Assembly: GCA_023257255.1 (NCBI GenBank)
Contig: JALRCR010000006.1
Span: 1-52,473 of the forward strand
Reading direction: 5' to 3'
Source of the DNA: Gammaproteobacteria bacterium
GTDB taxonomy: Bacteria > Pseudomonadota > Gammaproteobacteria > Ga0077536
Length of the DNA stretch: 52,473 nucleotides
Shown here: positions 42,885 to 51,831 of the stretch, one piece after another
Numbering within the stretch: position 1 is the stretch's first letter
How the letters are laid out: each line of letters opens with the position of its first letter
Position numbers and translations under genes: made by a program
The notes under the pieces: model-generated
The model's input: only the letters and a program-made list of their open reading frames with translations
Told to the model about the DNA's origin: nothing
Database searches by the model: none

Positions 42885-43880
42885 TCAATAGACCCTCACG
42901 GCATTGGCCTTGAAACCCGCCCAAGCCGCCACCCCGGGGCGCAATCCGAGCCGCCGCACCGTTTCATGGGTCACCAGCGCGTAGAGGCGTTCGCCAACAT
43001 CAAGCGTTACCCGTACCTCGCCATCTTGTTCGGCAAGCGCGATAACCCGACAAGGAAACTCGTTGCGCATGCTCGACTCCAGCAGACGGGCCGAGAGCAC
43101 GACGTGGGCAGGATCAATGACGACCCGGGAGCCGTTGCGGACGTGGTCTGCAACCTGAATCACAAGCCGGCCGGTGTCGAACGTGTGCCGGTCGGGATCC
43201 AGATGGCCCGGGTAGTGATTCAGCAGCATGCCTTCCTGCGTGCGCCCACCGATCAGGCCAATCACCTGCTGTGCCAAGCGGGCCGCCAGCAGGTGATCAT
43301 GTGTAGAGAAAATAATCTTGCCTGTCCGGGTGGAAGTCAGCGTCGACATCAACTCGGCGAGGTCCTCGGTCGCGTGCGCATCGAGGTAGCTGAAAGGCTC
43401 GTCAAGCAGCAAGACCGCTGGTTCCAGCGCCAGAATCCGCGCAATGGCGAGCTTTTGCGCTTCGCCGCCGGAGAGCCCCCGCACATGCCGGGACGCGATC
43501 GGCGCCAGCCCCAGACGAGCCAGCGTTTCCCGGGTCTGACGCTGCACGTCCAAGGGCGCATGCCCCTGGATTCGCAGCGCAAGTTCCACGTTTGCGGCGA
43601 CGGTTCGGTCAAAGAGGAATGGACGCTGCGGCACCAGACCGACGTCCCGATGGTGACGTGTCCGTTGAGCAGCACTGACCCACTCGCCCTTGAAGCGGAT
43701 TTCACCTTCGTTCGGCGCGGACAGAAACGCGAGCAGTTCAAGCAGCGTGCTTTTCCCCGCGCCGTTGGGGCCCACCAGCGCGGTGATGCCGCCCTCGGCG
43801 ATCGCTTGCGCATCAACGGTCAGAATAAGACGCCCCTGCCGCCGCACTTTCACGTCCTTGAGCGAATAAAGCGGCGTCAT
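42885..43880 (-). CDS. tupC: Tungstate ABC transporter ATP-binding protein
   Basis: The 331-residue protein has Walker A GPNGAGKS (37-44), the ABC signature LSGGEAQKLAIAR and Walker B VLLLDEPFSYLDAH. A C-terminal TOBE/Mop-like extension (about 240-331) carries GSRVVIDPAHVVLSARLLESSMRNEF, typical of oxyanion importers. With the adjacent permease and TupA-like binding protein it would power uptake of tungstate or molybdate. Overlaps tupB by four bases (ATGA). The oxyanion preference comes from tupA only. Confidence 0.88.
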   Translation of the reverse strand: MTPLYSLKDVKVRRQGRLILTVDAQAIAEGGITALVGPNGAGKSTLLELLAFLSAPNEGEIRFKGEWVSAAQRTRHHRDVGLVPQRPFLFDRTVAANVELALRIQGHAPLDVQRQTRETLARLGLAPIASRHVRGLSGGEAQKLAIARILALEPAVLLLDEPFSYLDAHATEDLAELMSTLTSTRTGKIIFSTHDHLLAARLAQQVIGLIGGRTQEGMLLNHYPGHLDPDRHTFDTGRLVIQVADHVRNGSRVVIDPAHVVLSARLLESSMRNEFPCRVIALAEQDGEVRVTLDVGERLYALVTHETVRRLGLRPGVAAWAGFKANAVRVY

Positions 43881-44569
43881 TCGGGCCGCCGGTCTAACAA
43901 GCTGAGCGCAAGATTTGTCAGCAGCGCGACCAGCAGCAGCAGCAACCCCAGCGCCAGTCCGAGCGCAAACTCGCCCTTGCTGGTCTCCAGCGCAATCGCA
44001 GTGGTCATAGTTCGGGTGTAGTGGGCGATATTGCCACCGAGCATCATCGCGACGCCGACCTCACCGATGGCGCGCCCGAAGGTAAGGATGGTTGCCGCGA
44101 CCACCGGCCGTCGACATTCGTGAAGCACAATGCAGGCCTGCTGATATCGCCCTGCCCCGAAGGTCCGACAGGTAAAGATGATGCGAGGGTCGGCGGACTG
44201 CGCTGCCGTCCACACCAGATTCCATAGCAAGGGGATCACCAGCACGGTCTGGCCGATGACGATCGCCAGCGGGCTGAACAGCAAATTGAAGCTCCCAAGC
44301 GGACCCTGCCGGGATAGGAGTCCATAGAGCAGGAGCCCAACCACCACCGTCGGCAGCGCCATCAAGGCATTCAAGCCGTGCCTCAACACCTTCTTGCCCG
44401 GAAATTGCGTAATTGCGACACCAATCCCGGCGGGGATTGCCAGCACGGAAGCGATAAGCACCGCGGCACACGAGGTGGCCAGCGAGGTGCGCACAATCGC
44501 GACCAGTTCGGCGTCTGCGCTCAGGATGAGAGCGAGCGCACGTGCGAAGGATTCGGCAAAAAACTCCAA
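43877..44569 (-). CDS. tupB: Tungstate ABC transporter permease
   Basis: The 230-residue membrane protein has about five to six hydrophobic segments, including LIASVLAIPAGIGVAI, LPTVVVGLLLYGLL and LALGLLLLLVALLTNLAL. It has the EAA-type loop AATILTFGRAIGEVGVAMMLGGN that contacts the ATPase. Permeases of this shape occur in TupABC and WtpABC importers. The gene lies 24 bases after tupA and overlaps tupC. No fusion or truncation is seen. Confidence 0.9.
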   Translation of the reverse strand: MEFFAESFARALALILSADAELVAIVRTSLATSCAAVLIASVLAIPAGIGVAITQFPGKKVLRHGLNALMALPTVVVGLLLYGLLSRQGPLGSFNLLFSPLAIVIGQTVLVIPLLWNLVWTAAQSADPRIIFTCRTFGAGRYQQACIVLHECRRPVVAATILTFGRAIGEVGVAMMLGGNIAHYTRTMTTAIALETSKGEFALGLALGLLLLLVALLTNLALSLLDRRPE

Positions 44570-44593
44570 GGGCGTTACAAACTCCGCGAGTGC

Positions 44594-45391
44594 CTAGTGG
44601 CCGGCAGTTGGCCTGAACAGCATCTCGCCGTCCACCTTGAAGGCACCGATGAGGCGCTGGCCGTCAGCTCCGGTCAGGAAGTTGGCATAGGCCTTGGCCA
44701 GCTTCACATTCGTGTTCGGATGACGCGCGGGATTCACGCTCATCACGTGGTAAGGGTTGGCGAGAACGGGGTCGCCCGCATAGAGCAGTTTCAGCCCAAG
44801 CTTCCCCCGCAGCGCCAGCCAGGTGCCGCGATCCGCGAGGGTGTATGCCGGTTTCTGATCCGCAATCTGCAGCACCGGCCCCATGCCCTGACCGGCGGAC
44901 AGATACCACTTGCCATCCGCCGCCACCGCCGCGGCCTTGAACAGAGCCTGTTCCTTTACGTGGGTGCCGCTTTTGTCCCCCCGCGAGACATACCAGGCCC
45001 CGGCTTTGGCGATGCGGGCAATCGCGTCGGCGCCCGAAGTCGCCTCGGCCACGCCCGCGGGGTCGGATGGCGGACCGACGATAACGAAATCATTTTCCAT
45101 CACCGCCCTGCGCTCGACGCCGGCGCCCTCGGCCAAAAAGGCTTCTTCGGCGGCGGGATCGTGCGTCAGCAACACGTCGACATCGCCGTTGCGTCCCAGC
45201 GTCAGCGCTTTGCCGCTACCTACGGCGATGACGTCCACCTTGACCCCGGCCTGCTGTTCGAAGGCCGGATTGATCGCCGCCAGCAGGCCAGAGTCGCTCG
45301 TGCTGGTGGTGGTAGCCAGACGAAGACGCTCCTCTGCGTGTGCGGCGAGCGCGCTGATCACAAGTAACGAGGCGACAAGGAACTGTTTCAT
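44594..45391 (-). CDS. tupA: Tungstate-binding periplasmic protein TupA-like
   Basis: This 265-residue protein has a signal peptide (FLVASLLVISALAAHA). It then has the TupA signature ATTTSTSDSGLL near residues 24-35, followed by DVLLTHDPAAEEAF and RGDKSGTHVKE. These are typical of periplasmic tungstate-binding proteins, although molybdate binding is possible. ATG 45391 is chosen because it gives the signal peptide; an upstream frame to 45499 is not convincing. It is the first gene of tupABC and divergent from an outer-membrane protein gene. Confidence 0.92.
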   Translation of the reverse strand: MKQFLVASLLVISALAAHAEERLRLATTTSTSDSGLLAAINPAFEQQAGVKVDVIAVGSGKALTLGRNGDVDVLLTHDPAAEEAFLAEGAGVERRAVMENDFVIVGPPSDPAGVAEATSGADAIARIAKAGAWYVSRGDKSGTHVKEQALFKAAAVAADGKWYLSAGQGMGPVLQIADQKPAYTLADRGTWLALRGKLGLKLLYAGDPVLANPYHVMSVNPARHPNTNVKLAKAYANFLTGADGQRLIGAFKVDGEMLFRPTAGH

Positions 45392-45530
45392 GGTTGTCCG
45401 AGAGCGTTGGCAGGAGTCGATCGTTTCGCCATCGCGCCGGAGGTGCAATAGGCACAAAGTTGCAATATCGCAGGTGCTCTTGAATCGGCTAGCCTTCACG
45501 GCCCCAAATTCACGATGGAATCTGGAATTA

Positions 45531-46925
45531 ATGCCTATTCGATCCGCTGCCGCCTTGCTGTTAGCACTTACCGTTCCCGCTTTCGCCGCGCTGGCCGCCG
45601 AATCTTCGCGCCCGACGCCTTTCCGATTGCAGGAAGCACTAAAGCTTCCCGACTGGCTATCCGTGTCGGTCCAGAGCCGTTATCGCTACGAAACGCTGGA
45701 TGGGCAGTTTAGAGCCGGCGGACAAGGCGGCGATCAGGCACTCCTGATGCAAACGACCGCGCTGCTGGAAGCGGGCTCCAAACAAGCCCGACTGGGGCTT
45801 GAGATGATCGACGCCCGCGCTGTGCTGGACGACAGCGGTACACCGCTCGACACCACCATCGTCGGCGCGGCTGACTTACTGCAGGCCTACGGCGTTTTCA
45901 AGTTTGACAACCTGGCCAATCTGAACGGCGCCAACGAATTGCGCCTGGGACGACAAACGATTGATTTTGGGTCCCGCCGATTGTTGGCCCGTAATCGCTT
46001 TCGCAACACCATCAATGCGTTCACCGGCGCCGACTGGAAATTTGCCGCCAACGACGGTTGGTCGAGCGAAGTGTTCGTCGCCGCGCCCGTCGTGCGTCTA
46101 CCCGGCGACAAACCTTCGCTGCTGAATGACGATGCGGCTTGGGACGAAGAGGATTTCGGCACCGTTTTCTGGTTGATCGGCGTCCGCTCCGCTCCGCTGC
46201 TCGCCAAGGCGCGACTGGAGGGTTACGTGATGGGCCTGCACGAAAGTGATGAGGTATTTGCCACGCGCAACCGGAATATCGTGACCCCGGGTTTTCGCTT
46301 CTTCCGCGAACCCGCGGCCGCCGCATTCGACTATCAACTCGAAGTCATCATGCAGGCCGGCACCGTCCGCAGCGACGACAAGCCAAGCACGATGAACGAT
46401 CTCGACCACTTCGGGCACTACGAAACTGTCCAGGTCGGTTACACCTTCAAGGCACCATGGTCGCCGCGCGTGGCGGCGATGTTTGACTACGCCAGCGGTG
46501 ACGGCGATCCGGGCGACAATCGGAGTGGGCGCTTCGATAGCCTGTTCAGCGCTCGCCGCTTCGACTATGGGCCGACCAGTCTGTGGGGCGCATTCTCGCG
46601 GGCTAATCTCGTCTCGCCTGGTGCACGAGTGACCGCAAAACCCTTACCTGAGGTACAGACGATGCTGGGCTACCGCGCGTTCTGGTTGGCCGAGGAACGC
46701 GATGCCTGGGCGGCAGCCCGGGTTGCAGATTCCTTGGGACAGTCCGGCGACTTCATCGGCAATGAATTCGAATTCAGCGTCAGCTGGACCGTGCTTCCGA
46801 AAAATCTTGCGCTGGAGTTCGGCGGGGCATTCCTGCTTAACGGCGACTTTCCTGGCAAGGCGCCGAACGCGACCGGTGCCGGTGATTCAAGCTATCTGTA
46901 CACGCAGGTTTCGCTCGCCTTCTAG
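45531..46925 (+). CDS. Alginate-export-like outer-membrane beta-barrel protein
   Basis: The 464-residue protein has a signal peptide (SAAALLLALTVPAFAALA). It then has the alternating beta-strand pattern of a large porin: VSVQSRYRYETLDGQFR, LRLGRQTIDFGSRRLLARNRFRNTINAF and a C-terminal aromatic end SYLYTQVSLAF. It resembles the AlgE-like alginate export family in length and in its RLGRQ and RNTINAF segments. A C-terminal Phe is typical of outer-membrane barrels. It may form a pore for an anionic substrate. The ATG at 45531 gives the signal peptide; a much longer frame starting at 44910 runs antisense to tupA and is rejected. Confidence 0.8.
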   Translation: MPIRSAAALLLALTVPAFAALAAESSRPTPFRLQEALKLPDWLSVSVQSRYRYETLDGQFRAGGQGGDQALLMQTTALLEAGSKQARLGLEMIDARAVLDDSGTPLDTTIVGAADLLQAYGVFKFDNLANLNGANELRLGRQTIDFGSRRLLARNRFRNTINAFTGADWKFAANDGWSSEVFVAAPVVRLPGDKPSLLNDDAAWDEEDFGTVFWLIGVRSAPLLAKARLEGYVMGLHESDEVFATRNRNIVTPGFRFFREPAAAAFDYQLEVIMQAGTVRSDDKPSTMNDLDHFGHYETVQVGYTFKAPWSPRVAAMFDYASGDGDPGDNRSGRFDSLFSARRFDYGPTSLWGAFSRANLVSPGARVTAKPLPEVQTMLGYRAFWLAEERDAWAAARVADSLGQSGDFIGNEFEFSVSWTVLPKNLALEFGGAFLLNGDFPGKAPNATGAGDSSYLYTQVSLAF

Positions 46926-47131
46926 GCAATCGCTGAAGGCTGGCGCCTGCCAATACCGAAAGGTGGACATCAGTCCCGCCGCGATTTTCCGGTGGACTTG
47001 TTCTGGCGCAGCAGCTTGTCACTGGCGTTTACCGCGCCACCGACAGCACTGACTGCCGTTCAATTCGCGAGGGCCATTCTTGGGCGCGACGCTCTGGGCT
47101 ATCCTCGCCAAGAAACATCAAGCATCGCCTC

Positions 47132-48046
47132 ATGACCGATATCCGCCACCGCGTCCTCACCGCCCTCGCCCTCGAGCGCACCCCGGGTTTCAACTACTCG
47201 GGCAATTACCTGGGCACGCGCTTCATTGACCTCACGCCGCCGCACGCGGTGATTGAAATCGACCACGGCCTGCACTGTGAAGACCCCTCTGGCGAAGGCG
47301 ACATCGCCGCGATCTGTCTGCTGGCAGATATCTCGATGGGCAGCGTGGTGCGCGCGCAACTCTCGCCCGAACAGCGTCTGGCCACCGTCAGCATGAGTCT
47401 GCAATTCACCGGCGCGCCGCGGCTGGGTCCGTTCAGCGGCGTGGGCGAATTTCTTGAGTTCGTGGACGGCGCCGACAGCCGGCAGGGGCTCTGCCGGGTC
47501 AGCCTAAGCGGCGCTGGGCAACGACTGTTGTTCGGCACCGGGGCCTTCATGGTGATGAAGCCGCCGCCGGGCCGCACGATGTATCCGCTGGTCAGCGCGG
47601 TGCATGCCAACGCTGCCCCGCTCGACGACCACGATTTGAGCGCAGACGAAGAAGCCCTGCTGCGACGCGCCGAGGCGGCAATCAATGCCTGCGGCGGCGG
47701 CCGGGGGTTTCTGCGTCACTTCTGGGGATTTGTCCCGCAGGCCAGCGCCGAGGGCGCCCGGTGCACGGTCGGCAACGGGCCACATCTGGGGAACCGGGTG
47801 GGGCATTTGCAGGGCGGGCTGCAACTCGGGATGGCGATTGTGACCGCCGAGGCAGCGCTGCCGCCCGGCTGGATGACATCGGGTATTTCTGCGTTTTTCA
47901 TTGGCGCCGGCGTGGGCGCCGAGATCACCGCCGAAGCCCGCGTCGAGCATCAGGGACGGAACACGGCGGTCGTCCGCACCCGGCTCACCGCGCCGGGTGG
48001 GCAGCGGGTGCTGGACGCCACCACCACGCATATTCGCCGCACCTGA
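47132..48046 (+). CDS. Tandem hotdog-fold thioesterase-like protein
   Basis: The 304-residue protein has two hotdog-like halves. The first (about 20-135) has IAAICLLADISMGSVVRAQLSPEQRLATVSMSLQF. The second (about 190-300) has GNRVGHLQGGLQLGMAIVTAEAALPPG and AEARVEHQGRNTAVVRTRLTAPGGQRVLDATTTH. The halves share the PaaI/YbgC-like pattern around the central helix, so it is a double-hotdog acyl-CoA thioesterase or dehydratase candidate. The usual catalytic Asp/Glu after HGG is not obvious in the second half (QGGLQ). Substrate unknown. A 206-base gap with nothing recognisable precedes it. Confidence 0.75.
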   Translation: MTDIRHRVLTALALERTPGFNYSGNYLGTRFIDLTPPHAVIEIDHGLHCEDPSGEGDIAAICLLADISMGSVVRAQLSPEQRLATVSMSLQFTGAPRLGPFSGVGEFLEFVDGADSRQGLCRVSLSGAGQRLLFGTGAFMVMKPPPGRTMYPLVSAVHANAAPLDDHDLSADEEALLRRAEAAINACGGGRGFLRHFWGFVPQASAEGARCTVGNGPHLGNRVGHLQGGLQLGMAIVTAEAALPPGWMTSGISAFFIGAGVGAEITAEARVEHQGRNTAVVRTRLTAPGGQRVLDATTTHIRRT

Positions 48047-48077
48047 GCGCTACCGCCGGCGCGCCGGCGACTTGCGT

Positions 48078-48584
48078 CTAGCCCTTGTGAATAGGGTCTA
48101 CCCACAGCACGGTTTCGGGCTTCTCAATGGGCTCGATATTGAGATTGACCACCACCGCCTCGTTATCGCTGCGCACCAGCACGCATTCCAGCGTGTCATC
48201 GGTAGAGGCGTTGATCTCCTGATGCGGCACATACGGCGGCACGAAAATAAAATCCCCCGGACCCGCCTCGGCGGTGAACTCCAGCTGCTCGCCCCAGCGC
48301 ATGCGGGCCCGGCCCTTAATCACATAAATCACGCTTTCCAGCGCGCCGTGGTGATGCGCGCCGGTCTTCGCGTTGGGATGGATGTGCACGGTGCCGGCCC
48401 AGATTTTCTGGGCGCCGACGCGCGCCAGGTTGATCGCCGCCGCGCGGTTCATGCCCGGCGTTTGCGCGGTGTTGGTGTCCAGCTGGTCGCCGGGAATGAC
48501 TTTAACCCCGTGCAGTTTCCAGTCGACCGGCGCGTGGTCGTGGCCGTGATCGTGGTCGTGCGGATGATGAGGGTCATGGCCCAT
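48078..48584 (-). CDS. Cupin protein with His-rich N-terminus
   Basis: The 168-residue protein begins with an unusual His/Asp-rich tract (HDPHHPHDHDHGHDH, residues 3-17) that could bind metal ions. A cupin domain follows, with motif 1 TGAHHHGALESVIYVIKGRARM and motif 2 PGDFIFVPPYVPHQEIN. The barrel has the His and Glu ligands expected for a metal-dependent cupin. The start sits just before a conserved patch of coding sequence. Function unknown; it may be a metal-binding dioxygenase or isomerase-like protein. It converges with the thioesterase gene. Confidence 0.8.
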   Translation of the reverse strand: MGHDPHHPHDHDHGHDHAPVDWKLHGVKVIPGDQLDTNTAQTPGMNRAAAINLARVGAQKIWAGTVHIHPNAKTGAHHHGALESVIYVIKGRARMRWGEQLEFTAEAGPGDFIFVPPYVPHQEINASTDDTLECVLVRSDNEAVVVNLNIEPIEKPETVLWVDPIHKG

Positions 48585-48716
48585 GGCGCGCTCCGGAAAA
48601 GGGTGGACAGGCCTCGACCCTAACCAAGAAGCGACGCCCGAACAAGCAAGGCCTCGCCGATTTTGCGCGTGAGGGTGTGACGCCCGGAATGGCGGCGCCC
48701 CGCACGTCCCTCAGCG

Positions 48717-50204
48717 TCAATCTCCCTCCCGCAAGCGGTCGGCCTCGGGATACAACGCGATGAGCGCCGCCCACTGCAAATCGGCGACCAGCGCCAGCAG
48801 CTGCACGCGGAAACCTGCGCATGCGCTGGGGTCAACGACAGCCTCTGCCCGGCTCGCCCACAGCGCCTCAAGCGCCGCGTGTCGGCTGGCCAGCAACGCC
48901 GGCACCGCCTCTCGCCAGCGCGGCTGCTCGCGCTCCAGCGTCGCGGGACCACGCCCGCGCCCGGCGTGCGCCACCACCAGATAGGCCATCAGTAGCCGCG
49001 CGATGAGTTCATTCAGCGCGGCCGGACTCCACTCCACCCAGTGGCTACCGCTGCCGCTGATGCGATTGAACTCCAGGGCCGCCACCCGGCCGCCCACCAG
49101 GCCGGCAGCACCGCCCAGCAGCGCGCCGAGACCGAGGCTGAGGCCGCCGGTCATCAGATCCGTCAGCAGCCCACCCAGCATGCCGCCGGCAACCGGACCG
49201 AGGGCAGAAATCAGACGCTCACCGCCGCGGGCCGCCTTGCCTGGCGTCACCGCAAGGCCGGCCTCAATGTCGTTCCGCATGCGGGCATCCAGTCCGTGCG
49301 CTGCGATCAGCGCGGTCACCGCCTCGCTGGTGGCGGTGCCGGCCTGCGCGCGAAGCGCCGCACCGGCACTTGCCAGGTCGGGGCTGCGCCCAAGCAGGCG
49401 GTCGACATAGCCGCGCAGCCGGCCCTGCCCGGCCGGCGCCTCGGCCTCGACCCGCGCCAGCGCGCAGGCGGTCACACAATCAGCCAGCGCGGTGGCCGCC
49501 CCGCTGAACACACGCAAATGGCGCGCGCGCAGTTCATTCGCCAGACGCCGCAACAGAGCCCGCCGCGCCGGCGCCGGCAAGGCCTCTTCAATCGCCGCCA
49601 GCAAGCGAAACTCCTGCACCCAGCAGCGCGTAAAGGCGTCCAGCGCCAGCACCGTCCGAACCTGCGCGAACGGCGCGAGCAGCTGCGTCCAGGCGCTGAT
49701 GTCGGCCGCATCCTGTTCCAGCGTGCGCTGCTCGCCCAGCTGGTTTAACAGCACGATCACCGGCTTGCCGGTCCATTCGATGATCCGCATCTCGCTCAGC
49801 ACTTCGGCGCTGGCCGCCGGAAAGTCCGCAGCATTGACCAGATAGAGCACCACGTCCGCGCTGTCCTTCACCGTGTGCAGCGCGAGCTGGCTGTAATAGA
49901 AACCCGGATTGGTCAGCCGGTCCCACACCTGCCGCAACAGCCAGCCAAGCGGCGTGCCGGACAGCCGCATACGTTGTTCCAGCCGCTGGCTGTCGCCAAA
50001 GCCCGGCGTATCCCACAGCTTCAGCGCTTCGCCCTGCGCGGTCTCGAGCCACGTGTAGCGTTCGGAGAACTGCGTGACGTGCGCCTCGTCCCGCACCTCG
50101 CCCACGTCCTTGCCCAGCAGGGTGCGGAGCAAAGTGGTTTTGCCGACGTTGGTGTGCGAGGCCAGCGTCAGTTGGATGCTGTCAGGCGCCGTGTCCGGGC
50201 TCAT
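48717..50204 (-). CDS. DUF3482-family P-loop GTPase
   Basis: The 495-residue protein has a GTPase domain at the start, with P-loop SHTNVGKT (16-23) where the family's usual first Gly is Ser, and a G3 motif LWDTPGFGD. The position of NKxD reads LLNQLGEQ. A long region follows, with Gly/Leu-rich hydrophobic stretches near 335-375 (GGMLGGLLTDLM, LGLGALLGGAAGLVGG) that may insert into membrane. It belongs to DUF3482, a group related to Era/YcjX-like GTPases of unknown function. It overlaps the DUF2868 gene by four bases, so the two work together. Confidence 0.85.
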   Translation of the reverse strand: MSPDTAPDSIQLTLASHTNVGKTTLLRTLLGKDVGEVRDEAHVTQFSERYTWLETAQGEALKLWDTPGFGDSQRLEQRMRLSGTPLGWLLRQVWDRLTNPGFYYSQLALHTVKDSADVVLYLVNAADFPAASAEVLSEMRIIEWTGKPVIVLLNQLGEQRTLEQDAADISAWTQLLAPFAQVRTVLALDAFTRCWVQEFRLLAAIEEALPAPARRALLRRLANELRARHLRVFSGAATALADCVTACALARVEAEAPAGQGRLRGYVDRLLGRSPDLASAGAALRAQAGTATSEAVTALIAAHGLDARMRNDIEAGLAVTPGKAARGGERLISALGPVAGGMLGGLLTDLMTGGLSLGLGALLGGAAGLVGGRVAALEFNRISGSGSHWVEWSPAALNELIARLLMAYLVVAHAGRGRGPATLEREQPRWREAVPALLASRHAALEALWASRAEAVVDPSACAGFRVQLLALVADLQWAALIALYPEADRLREGD

Positions 50205-51676
50205 GGCGCGGCCCCCTCGCCCAAACCTAGCAGCGCGCGGAAAGCGGCCGCATGCGCGTGAGGCTCAAGCCCGACCAGCGGCAGGCTCAACACCCGCACT
50301 CCGGCCGCAGCGGCAAAGCGGCGCCACCCGTCCCGGCGCTCGGCCAGTCGCGCCGAGCCTTCACCAAAGCGCTCGCGGAAGCGGCTTTCGTCCAGCAGCA
50401 GCGCCACCGGGAGGCGCGTCTCCCTGCGGAGCAGCGGGCCATGGGTATCGGCTTCCGGCGTGCTCGCGAGGTCGCAGACCACCAAGGCATGCGTCGATGC
50501 CGGCGGCGTGGGCGGCAGGTGTTCAGCAGCCGGCCCGGCCTCGTCCAGCGTCAGCGCCACGGCGTCCCCCAGGGCAGCGGCGACCAGCGCGCGCAGACCG
50601 GCCTCGGCCGGCGTCGACAAAGCGCGCGGGAACACCATCGCCGCCAGTTGGAGATGGCCGGTCAGCGGCGGCAACGCGCGGGCCTGCGCCGCCGCGTGGA
50701 GGCGCGCCAGCGGCGCGAAATACGGGTCCGCCAACGGCAAGGGAAAATTTGCCCACAGCCGCGCGGCCTGCCAGCGGCCAAACAGCGCCAGCAAGAGGCG
50801 CGGCAGCACCACCACCAGCCCCAGCATCAGGGCATAGCGATGAATCCACGGCGCGGCCGAGGCGGCCGCAGCGGACAGCCGGGTATCGTGGCGCAGGGCG
50901 TCGAGTGTCGTGCTGTCAGGTAACGGAATGCCGGTCAGCGCCGTGGTCGGCCACAGCAGCGTCGCCAGCCAGGCCTGCGCCTGCCCGGCGTCGATGAAGG
51001 TGCTGCCCCAAGTCACGCGGTATTCGGCGACCAGCCCGCGACCATACATGCCCGCGATCAGCCCCAGCGCCAGAGCCGCGCTGGCGAGATGGAGCGCACT
51101 GAGGAATCGTGCGGTCAGGAGGGGGCGCGCGGCCGCGTGCCAGTCCTGCAGGAAATCGACCACGGCCGGCGGCGGGGTCGCGGCTCCCGGCGCCAGACGA
51201 CGCTGCGCCTGACTGGCCAGCCAGACCGCGAACCGCCCTACCCGCCCGACGCGCCGGCGCTCCGTCTGGCCGCGACGCAGTATGGCGCGCATCAATAGCG
51301 CGGCAAAAAAAACCAGATTCCAGATCAGGACGGCCACGACCCCCGGCGCGAACAAATTGAAGCGGTCGCTGCCGTTAAAGAGGTTGGTCCCAAGTCCCGC
51401 GAGGAGTCCGAGCCCCACAAGCACGCTCTGCGCGCGCCGGAAGCTCGCATCGGCTAACGGCAAGCAGCTCAGCGCCGGCTCTCGCTGTTGCAAGCGGGCG
51501 CCGACGGCAGCGGCACGGGCCGCGAGAAAAACCTCGAAACTCTCCGCGGCACCGGGAGCGGCCAGCCCGGCGCGCGTGCAGTCCGCCCACTCACGCTCGT
51601 CGAGGACGCGCGCCGCGCCCTGCCGGGATTCAAAGCTGCGTGCGAGCAGCACCGCGCGGGCGGCCTCCAGATTCAT
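50201..51676 (-). CDS. DUF2868-family membrane protein
   Basis: The 491-residue protein is a multi-pass membrane protein with hydrophobic spans near VLVGLGLLAGLGTNLF, FAPGVVAVLIWNLVFFAALLM, ALHLASAALALGLIAG and ALMLGLVVVLPRLLLALF, and a large soluble C-terminal region. It matches DUF2868, which is nearly always beside DUF3482. ATG 51676 (MNLEAARAVLL) is chosen, though ATG 51700 remains possible because neither has a strong ribosome site. Function unknown; the pair is likely a GTPase with its membrane partner. Confidence 0.82.
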   Translation of the reverse strand: MNLEAARAVLLARSFESRQGAARVLDEREWADCTRAGLAAPGAAESFEVFLAARAAAVGARLQQREPALSCLPLADASFRRAQSVLVGLGLLAGLGTNLFNGSDRFNLFAPGVVAVLIWNLVFFAALLMRAILRRGQTERRRVGRVGRFAVWLASQAQRRLAPGAATPPPAVVDFLQDWHAAARPLLTARFLSALHLASAALALGLIAGMYGRGLVAEYRVTWGSTFIDAGQAQAWLATLLWPTTALTGIPLPDSTTLDALRHDTRLSAAAASAAPWIHRYALMLGLVVVLPRLLLALFGRWQAARLWANFPLPLADPYFAPLARLHAAAQARALPPLTGHLQLAAMVFPRALSTPAEAGLRALVAAALGDAVALTLDEAGPAAEHLPPTPPASTHALVVCDLASTPEADTHGPLLRRETRLPVALLLDESRFRERFGEGSARLAERRDGWRRFAAAAGVRVLSLPLVGLEPHAHAAAFRALLGLGEGAAP

Positions 51677-51831
51677 GCGACTAACCACCGCGCGCAGCAT
51701 GGCCAACCCGTCGCGGGCGGCAGCAAGACGATGGCAGAAAGGGGCACTGGCATGGATTCGGGTCTAAGGCGGCAAGCGCTTCACGGTAGAGACTCGCCCC
51801 GCGCGCCACAAGCCCGCGCGGTGGGTCCGGA

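Noticed and set aside
44910..45530. Long N-terminal extension of the outer-membrane protein frame
   Set aside because: It is antisense to tupA and would hide the signal peptide at 45531.
46926..47131. 206-base gap after the outer-membrane protein
   Set aside because: It was inspected for transposase or gene remnants because of odd short repeats of GGTGGAC; nothing recognisable was found.
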